A DNA stretch of 64,000 nucleotides from Heterobasidion occidentale (lineage: Eukaryota; Basidiomycota; Agaricomycetes; Russulales; Bondarzewiaceae). The position numbers and the translations under genes are program-made. Below are positions 57,283-64,000 of the stretch, in pieces (within the stretch, counting starts at the first letter, position 1; each line of letters begins with the position of its first letter). Location: contig JBCAQO010000012.1 in assembly GCA_039111635.1 (NCBI GenBank), positions 62,001 through 126,000 of the forward strand, given 5' to 3'. The notes under the pieces are model-generated. The model searched no databases. It was not told where the DNA came from and saw only the letters and a program-made list of their open reading frames with translations.

Positions 57283-58833
57283 ACGAGTCATTCTCTGTTG
57301 ATCTGCATTTGGGCTCTTATGCAGCCGCCGACGGACACTTGTCACGATGCTATGTAGTTTTGGATGTTTAAATGCTATCTGTGTTTGATGAATCTGTAAT
57401 GCAAAATGATCGTTCGATCGATGAACCTCACAAGCTTCTTATGTTGTGCTGAACCTTGCCTAGCCATTCTCAAAGGCTCAAGCTCAAGCGCTCAAGAGTT
57501 GGCCCGAATTTCTACATGTCGCGTATCGGACATTGGCTCAAAGATCATGCCCCTTCTAGCGCACGTAACTCAACGAATCTTGTGGCCTTTGAGAGGCTGG
57601 ATCCGCGGCCATTCGCATGTTCACCGCGAGCGTAGCCCTCTTTCCAAGTTGAACAAGGCGACATGCCGAAAAGCTCTAGCGTCCAAGCGGTGGTACCTGC
57701 CTGTCCGTTTATATGGCGATGATCCCGAGGTATATCACAGACTGTCCGACGATTCGGGTACGCCAGTGAGCCGATTTAAGTTCAGATGCATGCGTGTGGA
57801 GGAGTCAATTCAGCGAAGCTAAGGAAGGAATTGGTACTGTGCGATCATAACGTCTACTTCCATTCGTCACCGGTGCCGAGTAAGTCAGCAGTAAACGCTG
57901 ACACGGATTTAGGTAAACTACAAAAGCACCTTTCCGAATCTAAGGGTCGTCGAATAGATAGATGTGCCACAATCAGCCATTCAAACGGGGGTAATATGAT
58001 GGTCTGTACCTATCATTGAAGTTAGAAAGTGGGAAGTAGCGCTTGCACTTGTCCAAGCCCGAGGCCATGAGTTGATAGAGGATCTCCGATCGTCCTTGAC
58101 AAGTTGCGATGCCGTTAGAACGACTCACTGCCAGATCTCCGTGCACGGGGACGCAGATGTAGGGGAATGCCGAGAAGCTGATAGGGACTAATTACGTCCT
58201 AGACACACCAGACTGGCTGCAGGAGACGCAATGTGAACACAGTGCCAAAGAAGGATAATGACGATTCTTCCTCGGAGGATAGAAACGGATGATAAGGCCA
58301 AGGATCACAGGTTACGAGAGTAGAAGCAGGGTGTTACAAGCATACCTGGCCGCCTCGTCAAGCAAAAACAATCTACCATGAATCTAGAAACTGTAAACAA
58401 GAGATTAGAATAAGAGGAAAGGTGGGTCAAGCTCCAGACCCTGAATACATTTGCGAAGGACACTAGTTGAACAAACTGAATTATGACGAGGCTTGTACGG
58501 CTGAGCAAGGACTACCGAGGACCTATGCTGTCAGGCTTCTATCAAAGTCAGTGGCTCGGAAATGAAGACAGGTCTGTGTGATCGATCATACGGACGTAAA
58601 CGAAAAGCTTTGATGCAGATGTGCTTATGGGCAAAGAGCCCCTTGGTTGATATCAGGCAAACTGGAGACACCGCTGCGCGTTCCTGTTCAAGCAGTATCT
58701 GAATATGGCTGAGTTGGCATTGATTGTCTGTGACGTATAACTGCTGATTCATGGATGCAAGCATGCAAGGTGTAGCTGAGAAGAGTATCCGAACAGTGCG
58801 TACGTGGTGCAAGTCAATTGCGAGTGGGCCGAC

Positions 58834-58873
58834 AATCCCAACCTATCCCAACACAGCCCAACACTATCCCAAC
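58834..58873. repeat. Short TCCCAAC-type minisatellite
   Basis: The word CCCAAC recurs five times at irregular 5-12 base spacing (ATCCCAAC, TATCCCAAC, AGCCCAAC, TATCCCAAC). It lies about 100 bp upstream of MIS12 and just before the E-box pair. Confidence 0.55.
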
Positions 58874-58891
58874 TCCTTGAGGTAAACATCA

Positions 58892-58911
58892 TCACGTGAA
58901 TGCTCACGTGA
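58892..58911. promoter_or_regulatory. Paired TCACGTGA E-box palindromes upstream of MIS12
   Basis: Two identical eight-base palindromes TCACGTGA occupy 58892-58899 and 58904-58911, separated by four bases and ending 61 bp before the MIS12 ATG. CACGTG is the core site of bHLH factors, and RTCACRTG is the Cbf1/CDEI consensus in yeasts. Function here is inferred only. Confidence 0.55.
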
Positions 58912-58972
58912 CATCAAGCAGCGTTGAGCGCGTCTCGTTTGTTTGCAACCACCCTCACCATCGGCGAGCACA

Positions 58973-59945
58973 ATGGAGGCGACAACATCGACATCAAACT
59001 CAATAAAAAATCCACCTCCTGTCATAGCGGCGCCGTCCGTTCCCTCTGTTCTCCTCCCAGAACTCTTATCTTTTTCACCTCATTTCCTTCTAGACGATAT
59101 CGTCAATAGTGCAAACGATGTTGTGGGACGTGCAGTCGACGCGATTGAGACTTTTCTTCTACGTTGGGTAGAAGAGCAGCCGCCTGGCGGAGCTTGGGAA
59201 AATACCACTGAGCTCGAGCAAGGTCTTGTATCGTTCCAGACACTCCTGGAGTTTCACACAGACATTGCGTTTGACTTTTTCGAGGCGTGGTCATTGAGGA
59301 ACATCTTCAAAGTTCCAGAGGAATTGGAAATTGTAGTGCTTCACCAAGAGGGCTTAGATCTCGATGCAGCGCAAGGGGAGAAGGGAAAGCAGACCGAAGA
59401 TGAGTTGATGGATGAGATAGAGGAACTAAGAAAGCAGGTTGACAACGTGCGTCCTCATCTTTACCGCCTCACGCGGCGATATACACTTTGTAAATTTCTC
59501 TGTATAGCAACATCGTCTCAAACGACTGTATACTCGCGCAGTTCACAAATCTAGTATACAGGCTGCGCGCGCCCAGCGTCACTTGCAACAACTTTCTTTC
59601 CTTCAGTCCCTAGTGGCCTCCCCTTCCCAACCACTCTCGACCCTTCCACCCCACATATCTGAGCTATTCATTGCTATACAACACCTACCAGCTCTCGACC
59701 TCTCTCGCGCAGAAGTCCCACCATCAGATCCGGCCAAGAGGCAGTGGGAGACGGGCAAGGCTGGATACATGTCCTGGGCCATAACACAATTGATTGAACG
59801 GGCAAGAAGTATGGATGCAGAGGGGAGCGATAAAGAAACAGAAGGGAACATCATGGCATCTGCACTAGTGGAAGAGGCGAACGCAATAGGCAGACCAGAA
59901 GATGTCAAGGATGCCTTGGGTTTCGTGCTGGGTTCTCAAGGGTAG
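58973..59945 (+). CDS. MIS12: Kinetochore MIND complex protein Mis12/Mtw1
   Basis: Two exons (58973-59446, 59508-59945) across a 61-nt intron give 303 residues. The N-terminal block LLPELLSFSPHFLLDDIVNS followed by ANDVVGRAVDAIETFLL matches the head domain of Mis12/Mtw1. Acidic coiled coil follows (EDELMDEIEELRKQ, then HRLKRLYTRAVHKS). The C-terminus ends in PEDVKDALGFVLG. Mis12 is part of the four-protein MIND complex linking centromeric chromatin (CENP-C) to the Ndc80 microtubule-binding complex. The start is the first ATG of the frame, reading MEATTSTSNS. It is convergent with the second P450 (225 bp between stops). Frame is intact. Confidence 0.9.
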
Positions 59946-60170
59946 AACATCGGCGTCATGGCATCCGTTTACCATCGGGGTAGGTGGCCCGAACTTTTAT
60001 CCACTGTGGGCAATGTTCCGGCTTCTTTTCAGTCTTAATTCTCCGGCGGAGATGCATAGGGATATTCTAGTCAGCAAGGAACACGTACATATCATAATGT
60101 GGCAACAAGTAGTCGATGCAAGAGCAAGTACACAGTATATTAAATTACAAAACAATGATGATCAGGTGGG

Positions 60171-62415
60171 TTAAGGAGATGTGAGTGGTGCCGAAGACTG
60201 GAATGCCGCCTTTGCGCCTGAGCGAGGTTTCATGTCCACCTTGAAGTCACTCGGCGTGCTATAACTCCGAGTCAGCACGATGACATGCAGGAAGATAGAG
60301 TAGAAGGGACACGGACCGGAAGATAGAGTTCTCAAAGGTTACATTTGGTTCGATGGGCTTGCCGTCAGAGTCAAGCGGCATTCGGATGTCGAGTGTAGCT
60401 AGCAATGACGCGATCAAGAACCAGACAGAAGTTGTACCAAGATGCACGCCCGGGCACCGTCTATAGGATGGTCAATGGTCAGTACACGGCGGGATACAGC
60501 GCTTGAGCGGCACACGGACCTGCGACCAAATCCAAAGACAAATTGCCGAGGGTCAGCCTGTTTCGTGCTGTAAGACCCATCACCTTTCTCAACGAAACGC
60601 TCAGGATCAAACGTCTCGGGGTTAGGATAGATGTTGTCATCTCGCACGATCTTCCAAATGTTTGCAAAGACCTACGTAGCAAATTGGAGATATCAATTAG
60701 AACCTGTGTCGCTCTAAAACATGACGAATACATACGATCGAGCCCTTGGGTAAGTGCATGCCCTTATATTCATCATCTTCGAGCAGGCAGTGAGGAAGGG
60801 CTTGGGTAGATGTTGATTAGTAACAACTTTACCATCAAAAAGCTTCCAAGGCGGGACTCACAAAGTGGTACGGGGCATGCCCATCGAAGACTCTCCTCAA
60901 AGACCGCTGTGATATAAGGCAAGTTGTCTCTGTCCGCAAATGTTGGGAGACGACCACCAAGGACGCGGTCCAGCTCAGCATGTGCCTTCTCCTGAATCTC
61001 GGGATGCTTCATCATCTGAATGAGGAAGTGAGATATGATGACAACAGTCTAAAGAATAATGCTTAAGTCATCATTATTTTTGTTCGCAATTAAGTCTGCC
61101 GTACTGTGTCCATGCTTGCGCTGTACATAGAATTGGCCGTGTCCTTGATGTCAGTCTCGTCCTGCTTGCTAAGCGTCTTTCCAGATTGAGTCAGTAGCTC
61201 CGAGCAGAACGACGAAGGCGCTTTGCCCGCTGCCTGTGTATCAAGACCTGATGAGAGCACTGCAAATACAAGAAACAACGACAACGTACCATGTTGGCCT
61301 TCATAGTGGCCCAGGGAAGCTCGCGGAGCTCGTCAAACGACTTCTTCCACACGTTGGCCTTGCGCTTGAAGCCGGCACCAGGAAACCACGAAGGAATGTG
61401 CTTCACTGTTCGGGATCAAGAGTCAGTAAACATAGTATCATCGACAAGTAAGCCGGACGGCCGGCGGCCAGGTACGCACACCAGGGCATCATATCTACAG
61501 CCCACACGCCCCCACGAGAAGTGATCTCATTCGCCAACAGTTCCGTGGTTTCCTCCTCAAGCTCGAGGAACTTCACACTCCCGTCGTCGTCGCGTATCTC
61601 CACCCCGTACACGATACGAACAATAATGGCGACAGCGTATCGTCTCAAGTGCGCGAAAGCATCACCGCCCTCGAGGAACCTGCCGATCATGTTGCGTGCC
61701 TCGCTTTCGAGTATCTGATGTTGCCTTGGGACGTGGAAGGCACTCAGGGTGTGCGACATGAGACGGCGTTGACGCCTCGCTTTATCGCCATAGTTTGTGA
61801 AAACAACCTAATCATAGGCACTGTCAAGATTTTTTCGATCGTTAGATGGACGTTTAGCAGCTTCACCATATTTCCAACGCCGCACCTGGATAAGAGTCAG
61901 GAACGTGTTTGAATGAGAAGAACAGTCAGGAAATTGCCATGCTCAAAGATACGCACAGTTCGTTCACCATTACCAGGCGTGGTTTATCAGAGTAGATGGC
62001 TGCGCGCTTATCGAGCAGGTCATTGACGACGTCGAGGTTGTTCAAGAAAATAATGCCCTTTCCGAATAGATGAGTGTATACGATTTCACCTGCGAATTTG
62101 CGATATGATCAGCACCCATGTCAAATAGCCACCGTGATCTAGCACCTAGGCTCCGGTGGGATCTCGACGCAGTGGACACATGGTCCTCTGTTCACATGTC
62201 AAGATGTCTAAAAGACACTTACCATATTGTTGACTCCACTCTCTCGCTGCCACCCACAGTTCCACAGGCCGGAGGTCGGTGATGTTTCCTACGAACGGCC
62301 AAGGCTTGGGGCCTGGTGGGACTGGAAGAGCTCTCCAGTTGCGATACTTGATGAAAAGCGACGCAACAACAGTGGCAGCTGCAAATCCGCCGATCACAGT
62401 GAGATCAGAGGCCAT
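60171..62415 (-). CDS. Cytochrome P450 monooxygenase (second of two)
   Basis: ATG 62415 opens MASDLTVIGGFAAATVVASL, a membrane anchor, then LPVPPGPKPWPFVGN. DLLDKRAAIYSDKP, NYGDKARRQRRLMSH (C-helix), I-helix SASMDTT, K-helix EESLRWACPVPL, FDPERFVEKGDGSY and haem loop FGFGRRRCPG follow. All splice phases close, including an intron inside the haem loop between FGFGR and RCPG. The stop is TAA at 60171-60173, giving about 500 residues. The I-helix motif has Ser where most P450s have Gly. The first P450 shares the DLLDKRAAIYSD block but differs in most other segments, so the two are members of different subfamilies and not a recent tandem duplication. Substrate unknown. Confidence 0.94.
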
Positions 62416-63628
62416 GTTTGGGATGGAGGTTGACAAGGGGTTGATGGACAGGGAGCAAGGAAAACCTGATGTCTAGCTTTGAGAGTGACCCTTCTTATGG
62501 TCATCGACCAAGCCGAGGGTCGGATCTGCGGCTGCACGCCATCTAGAGAGAAAAGAACCCTCAGGATACACGATGCAGCTGGCGAGCCGTAAGCAGGGGT
62601 ATTTGCGTTGATGGACGTAGTAGCCTTGGACATATTAGATATGTTTTACGTCAGAACGAGATGTAAAGATTCCACTGCAGGGACGCCAGTATCAGACCTT
62701 CAGACTGTGATCCTGCATGAAATGTTATCACCGTCTTGTCGACGCTCAACCTGACATGCTGACGGTCATTTTGACTCGCCAACGCCCATCTTAACCTGTC
62801 ACTCGTCTTGATCTATCGAAGCGTATCATTACGCTTCATTACCCGAGCGCAAGTCTTCGGCCTGTTGCAGTTCCAGGGACACATAACGGAATCAAGTGCC
62901 ATGAGGCTAGGTCTGCAGGTGACCGGATGCGCAATAAGTAAGAGTTATCTGGCCATTCGGGCAGAAGAACATTACGAGAGAAATTTTACTAGTTGTTGAA
63001 TGATGAGTGGTGTTGCTCAGAGGCAATCTCGTACATATTTGTCGGCAAGGCATGTTGGAACGCAAGCGATAGCACACGGCATCGTTGCACCATGACTAGA
63101 GCCTGCTAGAGCTGACCGGGAGTTTTGAGACGTGTACTAGGCCGTTGGCGATCGATCACACTTCGAAAATCGGACCTAACTGGAGTTCTACGGAACAGAG
63201 TGGAGTCTGATGGATCCGAGAGGCACATCTACAACCTCCCCACCCTGTAAGCCACTATGCCGTAGTGTGCAGATAGCATACCAGACTTCTGCTATCGGCT
63301 CCGGTCACACGTGTGTACGACGTTAGCGAGACAGCTGCCCCCACAAAATCTAACAATAAGATCAACGATCAAGTGAATGCTCACAGCAGTCCATGTCAGC
63401 ACCATTATAGGAGCGACAGTCAAGACGATTGGCGCAGCATCAAACTGTTCCATGACACTACATGTAACTGCGGTGGAGATCAGAATAATGGGGACTCCTG
63501 TGGCCATTCGACAGTTGCGCCAGACGCATCGAAGTCTCGCTTAGTATGTGAGAAACACGTTCTGTAGCCCGGCCAGATACGGATATCCGGAGACCACGTC
63601 GGAGGTTGAAAGAGAATCGTCAACGTTG
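62416..63628. other. Intergenic region
   Basis: The promoter of the second P450 lies to the left. No frame longer than 85 codons and no recognisable motif were found. The open frames at 63292-63567 overlap on opposite strands and look non-coding. Confidence 0.5.
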
Positions 63629-63760
63629 CTAAGATAGGCCGCATGCAAACGCGACTACATCACATGATACAGAGGTGTCACTTTTGGCGGAGAAGAGCGT
63701 TACTTTCGCAAAGAATTGCTATCTCCTCTCTCACCGAGAAGAAATTAAGAAATTGGGCAC
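63629..63760 (+). repeat. Copy 1 of a ~131-bp dispersed or tandem repeat
   Basis: This segment begins CTAAGATAGGCCGCATGCAA and ends AATTGGGCAC. It is repeated 241 bp further right with roughly 80-85% identity by eye, including shared blocks GGTGTCACTTTTGGCGGAG and CTATCTCCTCTC. Confidence 0.85.
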
Positions 63761-63869
63761 CAAGGGATCATTTGTATTGATTTAACAGACATTTGCTTGG
63801 TGCTATTTTTTTGAATTAGGGCTCACTCAATGAGGAGATAGTTTCGAATGTTTTCGAGTGTCACTCTGA

Positions 63870-64000
63870 CTAAGATAGGCCGCATGCAAACACGACCACA
63901 TCACGTGATACCAAGGTGTCACTTTTGGCGGAGGAAGGCATTACAATCATAGAGAATCGCTATCTCCTCTCTGACCGATAAGCATCGAGAATTTGGGCAC
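63870..64000 (+). repeat. Copy 2 of the ~131-bp repeat, at the window edge
   Basis: This copy starts CTAAGATAGGCCGCATGCAA and reaches the end of the window at ATTTGGGCAC, so it may continue. In this copy the block CATCACGTGAT creates an E-box where copy 1 has CATCACATGAT. The spacer of about 109 bp between copies shows no obvious third copy. Confidence 0.85.

Larger units (their letters stand above)
57283..58972. other. 1.7-kb intergenic region
   Basis: The fungalysin 3' UTR and the MIS12 promoter lie here. No frame with a recognisable motif was found (57406-57822 is open but featureless). A short heptamer repeat and a pair of E-box palindromes near the right end are listed separately. Confidence 0.5.

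Noticed and set aside
1..64000. CRISPR arrays, bacterial operons, IS elements
   Set aside because: The intron-rich eukaryotic gene structure and lack of regularly spaced direct repeats rule these out.

Overview
The window is nuclear DNA from a filamentous basidiomycete, most likely an agaricomycete. Genes are compact and split by many introns of about 45-65 nt with GT..AG borders. Promoters are CT-rich. The gene set is typical of mushroom-forming fungi: a divergent G-alpha with a long insert, a DUF6534-type membrane protein, two cytochromes P450, an M36 fungalysin and a CHS7 chitin synthase chaperone. All gene models were built by hand from reading frame, splice-site phase and remembered family motifs. 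No search was run.

Layout. 1-10 kb: 5' end of a GOLPH3/VPS74 gene (minus), an unrecognised two-exon gene (plus), CHS7 (minus) head-to-head with a small unknown gene, then the exosome subunit RRP43 (plus). 10-21 kb: SMC5 (minus, tail-to-tail with RRP43), a G-alpha subunit (plus), then an RMT2-type arginine methyltransferase (minus). 23-28 kb: a DUF6534-like membrane protein in 18 exons (minus) and a small secreted, probably GPI-anchored protein (plus). 32-40 kb: a proline-rich scaffold-like protein with a 582-nt intron (plus), then VPS29 (minus) head-to-head with MDM35 (plus). 43-50 kb: a Zn(II)2Cys6 regulator (minus) and an Atg14-like autophagy protein (plus). 50-62 kb: P450, M36 fungalysin, the kinetochore protein MIS12 and a second P450. 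The right edge carries two diverged copies of a ~131-bp repeat.

Long stretches at 6.4-8.9, 28.1-32.3, 34.9-38.4, 39.8-43.8 and 45.3-48.1 kb hold nothing I can assign. Some contain open frames that could be exons of unknown genes.

The genes mostly serve separate housekeeping roles: retromer and Golgi sorting, exosome, SMC5/6, kinetochore, chitin synthesis and mitochondrial lipid transport. Accessory genes (G-alpha, DUF6534, P450s, fungalysin, GPI protein) lie between them.

The most notable points are these. The G-alpha has Ser in place of the catalytic Gln, lacks an N-terminal lipidation motif, and has a GC-AG intron inside its P-loop. SMC5, RMT2 and the GPI gene each need single-base additions in short homopolymers to keep frame, which points to base-calling errors more than pseudogenes. 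The DUF6534-like gene is extremely intron-dense.
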